Positions 35,512 to 47,076 of a DNA stretch of 64,000 nucleotides are shown one piece after another. Under the pieces are notes generated by a model that was not told where the DNA came from, searched no databases, and saw only the letters and a program-made list of their open reading frames with translations. Within the stretch, counting starts at the first letter, position 1. Every line of letters begins with the position of its first letter. Made by a program: the position numbers and the translations under genes. This DNA comes from Pseudisothecium myosuroides (taxonomy: Eukaryota > Streptophyta > Bryopsida > Hypnales > Lembophyllaceae), in contig OX637296.1 in NCBI GenBank assembly GCA_951799445.1, forward strand, positions 1,364,001 through 1,428,000. Direction: 5' to 3'.

Positions 35512-36435
35512 CCCCCTAAAGGCCCAAAGTCCCCTCGGGGGACACTTGGGATTTCGGGCAGGCTCGTGCGACCTGAAATTTCGACCTGATTTTTTGAAAC
35601 TTTTTTTGAAGATAGGAAATCACATTAGCTTTCCAAAAATATAAATTTTTTTTTGATCGGTGCCTGGGAAAAAAAGCTATGCCGCCCGAAGTCAAAAAAA
35701 AAGTTCGCCGGGAAAAAAAAAAAACTTTAAAAAATTGAATTTTTTTTTTTTTTGATTTTTTTTCTGAAAGATCATGTTTTTGTCTATATTTGAAGCTTTG
35801 ATTCATTCTATTTGGACTTAGAATGAGAAAGTTATGGACAATCTTGTTTATCGGGCAATCTAAGCGTCTACTTCAAAAAACAACTTATAAAATTCATTTT
35901 TGAATGCAATTTTGGAAATTTTGGAAATTTTTTTTTTTGAAAAGGTTAAGTTTGTTTGCAAGAACAATCCCACCATTGGAATTATGGTGCTTTAATTCCA
36001 TCTAAGAGCTATTGAAGATTTAGTGTTTTGTTCAATTTTGGACCTACTTCTACTTAACAATTTTTTTACATGTGAAAATCAAGTTTTGACATTCTGAAAT
36101 TTTTCCCCCCAACTCTCAACTCGAATTTTCAACATAAAAAAATTTAACTTTATGGTATGTAGTGCAAAAAAAATCCACAAATGGCCGTCAAAGTCATCTA
36201 AAATTGCAATCTAGAGTTCAAAAAAACTTCTTTTTCCAACTTCAAACGCTAATATCTTCCAATCCGTACGGTCAAACTTCATGAAATTTTTACCACATGA
36301 TTTGAGACAAGTGAAGTACAAGATCCTATGGTTAGATTCTAAAAAAAAAGTTTTTTTGGGTTTAGGGAGTGATCGCAGTAGAAATGGCAGTTTTCAGTGG
36401 TTTTGGAGCCAGAAAATGCCTTGGGCCTTTAGGGG
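35512..36435 (+). mobile_element. TTAA-flanked element, copy E2, 924 bases, full length
   Basis: Flanked by TTAA at 35508-35511 and 36436-36439. Ends are CCCCCTAAAGGCCC and, inverted, CCCCTAAAGGCCC. A small palindrome (GTCCCCTCGGGGGAC) lies 17 bases inside the left end. The body contains A and T homopolymer tracts and blocks shared with all other copies, such as CTCAACTCGAATTTTC. No transposase. TTAA flanks and CCC/GGG ends are the hallmark of piggyBac-type elements; this assignment is inferred from ends only. Confidence 0.9.
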
Positions 36436-36497
36436 TTAATTTAACTTCAAAGTATTGTTGACATTAAAATTTGGTGCCTCAGGCATTTAGGGGTTAA

Positions 36498-36990
36498 AAT
36501 ATAACAATGGTCCATATTGCAACTTTTACTCTCTCTACAATGGCTAATGCAATTCCATGCTCTTAGTTCAAAAAAAAATTCAAATATTGTGAGAACCAAC
36601 ATCATTTGCATGTTTGTTAAATTGTTGATACTTTGAATTCTATAAATGCCAATTTTCTTCAATTTTTGTGTACAACAATTTGAAATGATGCATACCAACA
36701 TGCCAAGGCACAAAAAGTTTTTTTGGAGTTCTAAGAAAAAATCAACAAAAGAAAGTAAATCCAAATCATGGTGAATAATACCAAGTTTTAGACATGGCTA
36801 ACTTTGAAATTAATTTTCTTTCAAATCACAACTAATTTTTTCTTCAAACCTCCGTGGTAATGTATAGTATGTCGCACACTACAATTTTTGTACATCTGCT
36901 TTTGAACTTTGTCCATTGATGTTTATGGTATAGTTGTTTGAATGAAAACATTTTAGATTTGTACTCAATTTTTTTTGTAGTTGTACGTGA
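36498..36990 (+). repeat. Dispersed repeat 'R7', uninterrupted copy
   Basis: Runs from CAATGGTCCATATTGCAAC to GTTTGAATGAAAACATTTT. It corresponds to the two halves at 32635-34225 in the opposite orientation and to the partial copy at 25192-25388. Directly to its left, CATTTAGGGGTTAA (36484-36497) looks like one more terminus of the TTAA family. Confidence 0.8.
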
Positions 36991-37334
36991 CTATATTTCA
37001 AAACATATATATAACTAGTGTGCCTTGTGTCAATGACACAAACAAATTAAAAGTAAAAGTAATTTTTTAATTTTTTAATTCATAAAAACTTTAAAATTCA
37101 ATATTTTTTTTTGTGAGTCAAATGCCACAAAACAAAGCCTATACACCCCTCCTCCTTCAGGGCTTTTCAATAGGACCAAGAGCGTGATTGGAAAATGCAC
37201 GGTCCAAGAGATCTCACTATAACAAATAAAACAAACAACCTAATTTAAGGTATGGATTTTTTCTATCAGATATGGTTGTAAAATGAAGCACATATAGAAT
37301 AGAACTTTGAAGTTTGACAAAGTGTGTAGATTTA

Positions 37335-37525
37335 TCTTTTTGAGGTTTATTAGAAGGATGTGGTCCTCTCACTAAGGTAGTCAATCCAAATTTATTAGAT
37401 TTTAGGATGAATGAGTGCAAATGTAATTGTAGGCTTGTCATTTTAAGGTTCACCTTGGAAGGATGTGGCCTTATCACTAAGGAAGTCAACCCCAAATTAT
37501 CAGATTTTGAGATGAATAGGTGCAT
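37335..37525. repeat. Diverged tandem duplication, period about 100 bases
   Basis: The block with GAAGGATGTGGTCCTCTCACTAAGG is repeated about 100 bases later as GAAGGATGTGGCCTTATCACTAAGG, followed in both by a TTAGATTTT.GATGAAT-like string. Non-coding. Confidence 0.75.
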
Positions 37526-37879
37526 TTTTCATTTCTACAATTTCTTTGAAAATCATTCATCAGACACTTTTAGACCTCAACATCCTCATTAGGTTAAGAA
37601 CCTAATTTTGAACAACAGATGAATGCAAATATATTCCAAGCACATTGAATCATGTTTTTTCATCCATCTAATTGTTTGTAGATTCTTGTGTTGATTCTCT
37701 AACATTTGTATGTTATAGAGTTTTCAAGACTTTGTTGTATAAATATTCGACAGTTCAAAAGGTACAAATATGTTTCACTTCAAAAAGTAATTTTTCCAAT
37801 TCAAAATTGAACCTTCTAAGACAACTTGGACACAAAAGATACAGGGCATAAGTAGAACATGACATTTTGAAATTTTGTA

Positions 37880-38460
37880 GAAAGACTCTTGTCAAATTTT
37901 TAATCTACTATGCCCAATGGGTCCCCAGTGGATCCGCGGTCTTATTGATACTGCAATCCGTATCCCTATGGTGCTCGACTATCCAACCACTTCTTTGCAC
38001 GAGAGTAGGAATAGCGCTTGCAACCACATTGCTCCCGAGGGCAGTGGTGACGTACGTCGAGTAATAATCAAGCTACGTAGTTTTGGCCGAGGGAAAACCC
38101 TGAAATCTTTTATTTGCCACACTTGATAAAATTTGCAAATTCTGAATCAGAGGCCCCAAATTAGCTAGGAGAGGTTAAGAACATAGATTTAATACAGTTC
38201 AAAATAGGGGGCTTTTTTTTCACATGCACCCGTGGAATGATTTCGGAGGTCGAGTGAGGGGGCCACTTCACTTTGGGCAGGATTATTTGTCTTGCATCTT
38301 TCGTCCTCAAATAGCGCCTCAGTTCTTGTTGCAGACCTTTGACAGCCCAGATGGGCCAGCCCTTTGTTTTTTTGCCGCATGCTCAGCGAGCAATTTTAGC
38401 CTCATGAATTGTGAGCATTTTGACCTGCATGCTAATTTTGGTACGCGAGCACATTAATGT
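37880..38460. other. G+C-richer island of unknown nature
   Basis: Between about 37905 and 38460 the composition approaches 48% G+C with little repeat structure, unlike the surrounding DNA. Frames on both strands are under 80 codons, and I recognise none of them. It may be a decayed gene or captured fragment, but no family can be named. Confidence 0.35.
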
Positions 38461-38649
38461 TTGGACGGAGGTAGATTGTTCAAATCACGCTCTATGAGAC
38501 ATTATACTTTCAGATTCGTCAAGGATTGGAAATGAGAGCTTGAACTTTGCAATGCTAGGTGTATCTTCATCTCCTACAAATGGAAACCTACAAATGGAAA
38601 ACGATTGCATTACAGTAATCGTTTCCCCAATCTTCTGCAAATTGTTTAA

Positions 38650-39497
38650 CCCTTTAAGGTCAAAAAGTGGATGCGCCTTGGTCAACCCTAATCGTAACTT
38701 TTAGAATAATTATTTTTGGAATTTGATTTCAACTAAGAAAATGAAGCTTGACAAGTTTCTTTTGTACTCCATTTGAAAATTTTGAAAAATGTCAAAAATT
38801 GAAAGAGTTATTGAAGTTGAAAGCTCCATGTGTTAAAATCCAAAAACCCCAGTATGGTGTGTTTTTCATTTGTATACATATACTTTAAAATGAATTTTAA
38901 ATTTAAACTATAAAATTATGTTTTTCATTGTATATTTCATTTATGGTAAAAATTAGAGATTATTCTAATATGTTTTCTAATTGATATAATTTCATTTCCT
39001 CTTTTAGCTTTAAAAAAATCACAATAATTTGTTTTTTCCATCAAAATTATTGAAAAAAAAAACATAAATAGAAAATGCAATTTCCCACTAGTGAAAAATA
39101 TTAATTTTTTATACATCAATTAAATAAAAGGATAAATTTGGTTTAATAGTCAAATTTGACTTCAAATTAGTTGTTGTGGTTGTTTACGGTGTAAAAAATG
39201 AAATAACCAATTGAACTTTTTTCTAACTAAACTCCATTGCTACTTGTACTTCTTGAAAACATTTCAAATAATTTGAATTGTTTTTGCTATTTTTACTTAC
39301 TTATGTTCAATTTTTGCAACAAAAATGACAACAATTACAATTTTTCACGAAACGAATTGAGATTTCATATAGTGATATACAATTCAAAGTTTCAAGTAAT
39401 AAAAATATAGGATTTTTGTTTGAACACAATTTAGAAGGTTAAATTTAGATGAGACAAGAAGTTTGACCATTTCACAATGGATCAAGTCGTTTAGGGG
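38650..39497. mobile_element. TTAA-flanked element of a second size class, 848 bases
   Basis: TTAA lies at 38646-38649 and 39498-39501. Ends are CCCTTTAAGG and, inverted, CCCCTAAACGAC. The body does not resemble the 922-base family, but the ends and target do. No coding region beyond a 60-codon A+T-rich frame. It could be a related non-autonomous family using the same enzyme. Confidence 0.6.
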
Positions 39498-39501
39498 TTA
39501 A

Positions 39502-41367
39502 GCTCATGAGTACAATTGCATGGTACACTCTTTCAAGTAACTAGAAATAAACTCGTACCACTGACAACTTAGCTGATCAATCTCCAAAGAAACAACGGCA
39601 ACGAGAAGTAGTGCTCAGTGCCATCGAAGTTGTCCACCTGAACACTAGGTAGTAGTGATGGGGCTCCTCCGGCGCATACTAGATCTTGTCCCTTTGTTTT
39701 GTACGAACTCAGTTTTTCCGTAATGCACACTTTTCTAACCTTCACTCCTTATTCTCTTGTTGATCCTTCTTCCACCTTGTCATGTCTTGTTGTTTCTTTT
39801 ACAGATACTGCTTGTGGTGAACTTCATTGCTGGGATTTATAGGACATTGTAAAATGATGATCGCATCGCTTCTTCTCCATTGTCCATTTTGTAGACTAGC
39901 ATGCCCCATCCGAACTTCCTAAGTAATAACTATTATTATAGGCAAGTGTACAAGTTAGCTTCACTAGTGGAAGAAAATGGAATAAAAGTATCACAGAGCC
40001 TTTTATTGTCCATCCTATGGGCTTGTAATTTTGTTATTGTTTGATTCATTTTGAATTGCAAAGGTTGGTAGCTACCATATAGTGCCCTCCACCCTTGAAA
40101 AGGTGCGTTTAACAAGCAAAAAAATGACTATTAATGACTGCATTAATGATGGGATTTAAAATCATTTAGGACACAAACAACTAATACAAATAACTAGTGC
40201 AAATCTAAGAAATTTAAATCATTGTAGACAAGTGATATTGCACACCTTGCCATTTTGAACAATTGGCTATTTTCACATCCTTTCACTGACTTAGAAGGTC
40301 ATCATGGGCTTCTATTAGTATGGCAAGAAATGTGTCATTTCTTGTTGACTAAGATGGAATAGTTGGATTTGGCACCTCCCAAGACTTTCAGGCATGGTGC
40401 TAAGATATTACTATTTGCTGACTAAGATAATACAATTAGAATTTTTGTGAGATGTGCCTTTGTGGCATTCAATTGTTGATTGTATATTTTTGACTTTGAC
40501 TTGTTTATGATACAAAATTAACTAGAATGGATTCCCCTTTGTTATGTGACATCTTTTTATTGGTTAATTGTTAGGTATTCTCATCCAAAATGACTTGGAT
40601 TTAACCAATGAAGTTAAAATTATCATTTTTACCATTGCATACTTTTATATTACTTTAGTGTTTAATTACCAAAAATTCTGTCTACAATGGCCATTTCCTA
40701 ATCATTTTATGAACACTTTTGTTTGTAGCCATAGATTATTATTATTGTACTTCATGAAGCTCCAATGTAGTGACAAGTGAATTGCATGTTGTCAATTTGT
40801 AGTCATGATTTGGTTACTTACAATTTCAAATTCTACAAAACTTGTAGAAAATCAATGGAAACTAAACAACTAAAAAAGATGGTAGAATGATGTAGCTATA
40901 GGTCTAGAGTGTTTTCTTGGTCAACAACAAGATTTTTTAAATTTAATCACAACAAACTATCATAATTATGAGAAATTGACATGACTCCTTTTGCTACCAA
41001 AAGTGTCATGACCATCATTCTAAGATCCAAGTCGTAGATCAGAAGTTATCTTTAAGTTGATGGTGTCCTAGTTGCAAATATAAAATGTAGGACGTTGGAG
41101 AAAGGGTTTTAGGAAGAATACCTTGTCCAAATAGGGCATGCCACATATCTTTGTAAAATCTCATAAGACAAAGATTCCAATATGTTAAGGTTCATAAAGA
41201 ACTTAGCTATGAGCTAAAAGTTATGTGCAAATTAAGAGGGAAGAATCCTAGAAGACTACACTTCCTGAAAGACTCAAACTTTTGGATGGTTACTAACTCG
41301 CTCAATACTTATTGCATTGAGAAAGTGAGAAGTCCAAGGTGATCTACCAAGAGAATAAAACATAAAA
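39502..41367. other. A+T-rich intergenic DNA
   Basis: There is some gene-like texture near 39500-39900, but no frame, splice pattern or motif could be supported. No terminal repeats were recognised. Confidence 0.4.
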
Positions 41368-42081
41368 GGGTGATTGCATGAAACACTTGTACTATTTGTT
41401 TTGTTTTACAATAGTACTTATGATTTTTTTTGGAGTATTTAAAATTAAGAAACCAAATTTTAAAAATATTAAAAAAATATGGCCAATGTATGCACCTTAA
41501 GATGAAGGTAACCACCAAAGGAAATTCATTAAAAAATTCTCTAAGTAGGAGAACTAGAAAAGTGCCAAATCTCAAGAAAATAGATACTTCAATGTTTTAA
41601 TTAATAAAAAATTGGAAATAACTTAAATAAATAAATAAATAAAATTAACAATTTGTAGCAACTCTATGGAGATGGTCATTTACCAAAGAAACCACCAAAA
41701 TAATTTTTTACATGTTTTGAAATGCAAGTAGAAAGAGGCTCAATTTATAGACTTTTACATAATATATACTTAAATATTTTTTAAAATATTTTTAATAGTA
41801 GCTAAAAAACCGTTTTTTTCCAAATTTAATCTCCAGATTTGTTTCTTTGGGTACTACTTTGTTAAAAAATACCCAACATTAGCAAGTGTGACATATAATC
41901 AGGGTCTATTATAGTAAAAAAATTAAAAAATTAAAAAAATTAGACAAGGTGTATAATATTCATAAGTACCTTATCTATGAATTTGAATCATATTGAATCA
42001 AAACGCAAAAGTTATAGCCAAAAAACTAATCAATACGCAAAGTATGACAGAAAATAATACAAGTGTTTTGTGCAATCACCC
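41368..42081. mobile_element. Fold-back/TIR element, family 'GCAAGAAACAC', copy C, 714 bases
   Basis: The left end GGGTGATTGCATGAAACACT and the reverse complement of the right end GGGTGATTGCACAAAACACT are close matches continuing through TTGTACTATTTG. The interior block TTCTCTAAGTAGGAGAACTAG is shared with the fragment at about 45880-46060. Non-coding. Confidence 0.75.
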
Positions 42082-43261
42082 GAAAATGGACTCGCATTTG
42101 GAATTTAGAGGAATGAGCTAAATCATATCCCTTGGAGGGTGTACTCCCATTTTTTTCTTATGTGTGATCAAATGAAGGGGTATTATATTTACCTTGGTTC
42201 TAAAATTTAGAAAAGGTTTCAAAGTAAAATAGCATCTCTAGAATGGAAAAAAATAGATTTATAAAGAATGAAGGCTAGGAGAAAATACTAAAGTTTTTGT
42301 TAATTTTTTTTACAATTTAGCATTGCCAAAAAAAAATCTGAAAAGTAGTAATTTATCCCAGGCGTCTCAGAAGGATCCCAAATACTCCGTACAATTTATG
42401 ACCGAGTTTAAAGGCAGGCGGGTTTAGGGTTTTTTATGGATTTCTGACTAGACAGTTTTCTAACTAGTTTGTAGCTTTCCAATTCTTGACTCTTAGAGTA
42501 TGAAAGTTTGGACCTTCCCTTCCGCTCAGCTTAGGGTTTGGATGGTGTTAACTCTTTTTGAAATAGATTCGTCATTGTTGCAGTTGAATGTTTTTACCAT
42601 GGTGTTGTAATTTTTAGAAAGACAGCCAACATGGTCCACATATATTTCTTTGAAGTAGTGGGATATGATTTCCCTCTTGTTTTGTGTATCATCGTTTATA
42701 AGTGTAATTTGATGTCATGACTTTCAGTATGACCTTAGTGTTTTAAAAAAAATTGCCAATGTTCTATACTTATAGTGAACATAGGGTATACAAAAATAGC
42801 GTAAGAAAAAATTTCAAATAAAATATAGGGTGTATAAATGAAATAAGATGAATTTAGAAATTTAGATAAATATAGTCCTATAGAAATTCAAAAAATTAAC
42901 CTATATAGCCTCCATATAATAGGGGCTTGAATGCACGCTACCAATGAACACCTTATGTAGTGTACACTTTGATATCCCAATGAAAAGATCATGACTCCTT
43001 TGGGGCTTGATTGAAACCTAAGGATGGAATTGGGTGGTCTTCCAAAGGAAAAGTGTATCTTGGATGTCTCGGTGATCCATAGGGAGGGAAGAATCTGCCA
43101 AATCCTATAAAGAGTACTATAACAAGGGGTAGTCTTATTCTTCACTTTCAAACAGTACCATGGTGAGCCAAAATGGCCTCACTATCACCTTCGTAACATT
43201 GTAGAATGTTCTTGGGCATTTTTTGATACCAGTTGGATGACGTCATGACATCGAATACCAA
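42082..43261. other. A+T-rich intergenic DNA
   Basis: Short ATAGGGTGTATAA-like motifs near 42785-42840 resemble the subterminal repeats of the hAT-like family, but no ends were found. An 87-codon minus-strand frame at 42888-43151 has no recognised domain. Confidence 0.4.
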
Positions 43262-43265
43262 TTAT

Positions 43266-44187
43266 CCCCTAAAAGCCTATTGTCCCTTCGGGGGACAAAT
43301 GCGATTTCGGTCATGTACCTTTTTGCAACCACGTTTGTAATATTTTCTGAAAAACTTAATGGAGGTGGAGAATGGGAAGACCTATGTGGGGACATAATTT
43401 TTTTCACAATCGGTGCCTAGGAACAACAATTATGCCATTTCTTGGAATGCGTGGGGACGGGGGGCAGCAAATTTTTTTTGCAAAACTTTGAATTATTTTT
43501 TTTAATATTTTTTTTCTCATAGTTTATATTTTTTTCTATCTGGAAAGCATTGATTCATTTCATTTGGATTTGTTATGAGGAAGTTATGGACATTCTTGTT
43601 TTTCGGGCAGTCAGAGCATCTTCTTGAAAAAAATAACTTGTAGGATTCATTTCTGAATGCTATTTTTGCAATTTTTCAAAAAAAATAAAATCTCATGGTT
43701 TATTTTACTTGCTAGAACAATCTCACCATTGGGATTAGTGTATTTTAATTCCATCTAAAATATATTATTATTTTAGATTTTCCTTCTATCTTGTATCTAC
43801 TTCTACTTAACAATTTTTTGAGGAATGATAATTAATTTTTTTTGAATAATTTTTTTTCCCCTAGACTCTCAACTCAATTCTCCACCTTAAAGATTTAAAG
43901 TTCAAAACGCTGTAGTGCAAAAATTTTAAGTGAAAAATGTTCAAAGTCAAAAATCCAGTCCGGCAATGTGCTGAAATACTTGTTTTTTCCACTTTAAACG
44001 CAGATATCTTGCAATCTGAGTGGTCAAAAATTCTGAAAATTTTTCAACACATTCTCATACTAGTTAGGTGTAAGATCCTATGGTTAGATGTGCAAAAAAA
44101 ACATTTTTCAATTTTTTTTACTATTTGCTATAGAAATGGCAGTTTTCAGTGTTTTTTGGCAGAAAAAAGACCTTGGGCCTTTAGGGG
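43266..44187 (+). mobile_element. TTAA-flanked element, copy E3, 922 bases, full length
   Basis: Right flank TTAA at 44188-44191; left flank TTAT at 43262-43265, probably a mutated TTAA. Ends are CCCCTAAAAGCC and, inverted, CCCCTAAAGGCCC. The subterminal palindrome GTCCCTTCGGGGGAC is at 43282-43296. Same orientation as copy E2 and closest in sequence to the truncated copy E1. Non-coding. Bases 44192-44974 to its right show nothing recognisable. Confidence 0.9.
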
Positions 44188-44974
44188 TTAATAAATCATA
44201 AGGTGAGTCCTAGAGTTAGGTTGCTTGAGCCTGATAGAGATTTAAATACCATTCAAGGGTGGTTAGTGCCGGTAGTACGTGGTACTACTACAGAGTGCTT
44301 ATACATCAATGGAAGTTTCGTTCCATGTCATCAATTGACGTATCCTGTAGGAGTTAAGAGATGGGAGTCATGGAAAAATGGACCCTTGTGATGAGAATTA
44401 AGTAACATTGTGGATGTTTTGCATATAGAGTGTTAGAAGATTGTGACCCTTGTGTCATAAAAAATATAGTGTTACCAAAGTACTTTAGAAAGCTTGGAAG
44501 AAGTAAGTGTCACTAAGAGGCAAGACAAAAAATGAAATATTTTTGTATTTTTTCAATTTATGAATTCTATATCTTTTTTTGTTGCATTGTTCGGGTGGTT
44601 AACTTATTGCTTGAGTCTACAATGTGAAAATCCAGCCATTTAATGACACCAATGTTCAAATTTTTTACTCCAAAAAATGAATTCTTCTATGTTGCCTATG
44701 TTAAGAATGATAATACATATCATACAACATCTTTTTAATTATGTAGTCAAAAAAATTGTTGCACCTCAAAGCCACATGTTGTGCAAAATATTTTAAAGAA
44801 TGAAATGAAAAATTTATTCATAAATGGATGACCAAGAGTACTATATTGCCAAAAAAATGCTACTTGGTTCTTTAAAGGTTAATTGAATTGTTTTTGCTTT
44901 ATTTACCAATATACTACCATTTCTACTAAAACAATAATCATAATGACAAATTTCTTCAAAGCTCAAAAAGATTA

Positions 44975-45420
44975 ATTTATTTATTTTTTGAACAAATGGC
45001 AGAACCGTTGCATTAAAAAAAACCGAACCAAAAACAACCAAGCTCTGAGGCTGGACAATTCAATTAACCTTTAAGATATCAGAAGCTTTTAAAACAAGCA
45101 AAGAGAATCCTTCTTGCTCCAAACAATATTAGAGCCAGACCTATGTGCTAAAGACGGAGAGTGGATCCAATTGAGGTCAAATTTAGCCCAAATTCTAGCA
45201 GTATGAGTAGGATGTTGGCAAGCCCCAAGTTGGGCTTTAAGTTGCGCTGCCCATCTAAAATCTAGTAATGCATTCCATAAGGCATTTTGGACGAAGTCTT
45301 GGGACCATCTAAGGTAGAAGTACCTATTTCCGATAACTTAAGGGATTTCACAACAAGTAATGAGCAGTTTAAGGCGTAGGAAATTTTTCCCATGTAGAAA
45401 GATAAGAAATATGGGGATTC
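44975..45420 (-). pseudogene. LINE retrotransposon 3' end, truncated
   Basis: On the minus strand a C-terminal reading frame (AAQLKAQLGACQHPT, then WAKFDLNWIHSPSLAHRS, then NIVWSKKDSLCLF and a stop) is followed by a short 3' tail and an A-rich end (T-rich near 44981 on plus). The same peptide and tail occur on the plus strand at 50507-50843, so this is a repeated element's 3' end. Reading upstream breaks down, so it is a dead copy. Confidence 0.7.
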
Positions 45421-46514
45421 CCAAATTTTTGTAATTTTATTTGCAAAATTGAAATTACTATGAATTTTGGAAGTCAAAAAGTGGTCCGGACCAATAACCA
45501 ATGTCTAGAGTCATCTAATTTGGATCATCTAAAAAACTGCTTTTCCGCTCACTATTTCCAACTTTCTTCTTCACTACTTTGGACATGTGTCATAACCTTA
45601 TTAGTCCCAACCTTGAAAAAAAACATTCCAAGCTTTTCAACCTTGGTTGGAAATAGTGCCCCCTATAGGTTGGCTATGGGTCATGATCGACTATGGGTAC
45701 GCCTACCTTAGACTGAGTAAAAACTCTATTGTTTCTAGAAATCCATATCAACTATAGAGAAGATACTCTACGAAGTGTCTAGATAGTACAAATGCCTTGG
45801 AACCTTATAGGGATCGGAGTGCCAAAGATGCATTGAGTCAAGTTGAAATGAGCGTAGGGTTGTTGCAAGAAAGGGTGTTCAAAAAGCGTAGTACTCATTT
45901 TATTTTTTGGGAGTACTTTAAAATTAGAAAATCAATTTTTTAAAAATGTGAAAAACATGTTGAATGTATACACACTTAAGAAGAAGGTACCCTAGGAAGG
46001 AAAAGCGTAGAAAAATTCTCTAAGTAGGAGAATTAGAAAAAAACTAAATCTCATGAAAATAGGAGCGGTCACTGTAATTTCACATTTTAATTTGTAAAAC
46101 ATAGGAAAAGCAATTAAAAGAACAATCTTAGTAATGAGATTTCATTTGGAAAGAGTTCATAGTGATGAGATTTCACCAAAAGATCAATCTTAGGACCATC
46201 TTCATTGTTCAAAAATTGCGCACAATGGGAGTGCTGTTTGCTCTCACGTGGAGGACACAAAATAATATATTTTTAGATTCCCTTTGGTAGGAATATGCTT
46301 TCCTAATATGCAAATAGACCATAAAAATTTCAGCTCTAAATCATTAAATTTGGGGATTCCTAACGTAGTAAAAAATCCTAATCTGCAAAGTGTGACAAAT
46401 TAGCTAAATTTAAATTTAAATATAAAATGATTTTTGAATTTTTTTGAAATATAAGGGATCTGATTAACATTATGTTAGGCATCTCCAATAAAATTTTTTA
46501 TGTTCATTGGACTT
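45421..46514. other. A+T-rich DNA with a fold-back family fragment at about 45880-46060
   Basis: The fragment shares TTCTCTAAGTAGGAGAATTAG and neighbouring blocks with copy C (41430-41580). It separates two minus-strand LINE pieces that may have been parts of a single copy. Confidence 0.5.
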
Positions 46515-46519
46515 GTGCT

Positions 46520-46880
46520 TCAAAAGTTATAGAGGAAAATAAGAAAGTCACTCCCATTGTGACGGGAAATAGGACCACCCTTTTTTACAATGACCCTGTA
46601 AGGACCGGCAGTAGGGGGGTCTTCTAAGATATGGTAAAGGATGGATTGAGCGTAATTCCAAATCTCTTGAGCTTGAGGGCATGCGAAAAATCTGTGAAGA
46701 AAAATTTCCTCACATCTTGAGGAACAATAGTTACAACTAATGTCAATGCCCAATGAGATCCATGCTCTCTATGAGTGCACCGCTACTGCATTATGCCATA
46801 TTGACCACATAAAAGCCATGTCTTTTTGAGCTTGGGTCTTGAACCAAACCTCCTTCCAGTCCGGGGTGAACAAGGGGGGA
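46520..46880 (-). pseudogene. LINE reverse-transcriptase fragment with zinc-binding (zf-RVT) motif
   Basis: The minus-strand translation has the pattern Cys-x2-Cys-x6-Glu-x4-His-x3-x-Cys-Pro, seen in ISCNYCSSRCEEIFLHRFFA followed by CPQAQEIW. This is the zf-RVT module found near the C-terminus of plant LINE reverse transcriptases. Upstream, DWKEVWFKTQAQ...MWSIWHNAV fits the usual lead-in but contains an in-frame stop (near 46770). No reverse-transcriptase core is left. It may belong to the same dead copy as 44975-45420. Confidence 0.75.
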
Positions 46881-47076
46881 TAGACAAAAAGATTTTTCAC
46901 ACTAATAGACAATATATAGTCTCATGTAATTGAAATATAAATCAAAACTTGAATATCACTTAATCTTGTAAGGATACTAGAAACCTAAAAGGTTGATAGA
47001 TGACTTCACTATTAACTATAAAAACAAATAATAAACCTGTTTATCCATTGACCAATTTATCCAATGACTTGTTTAT

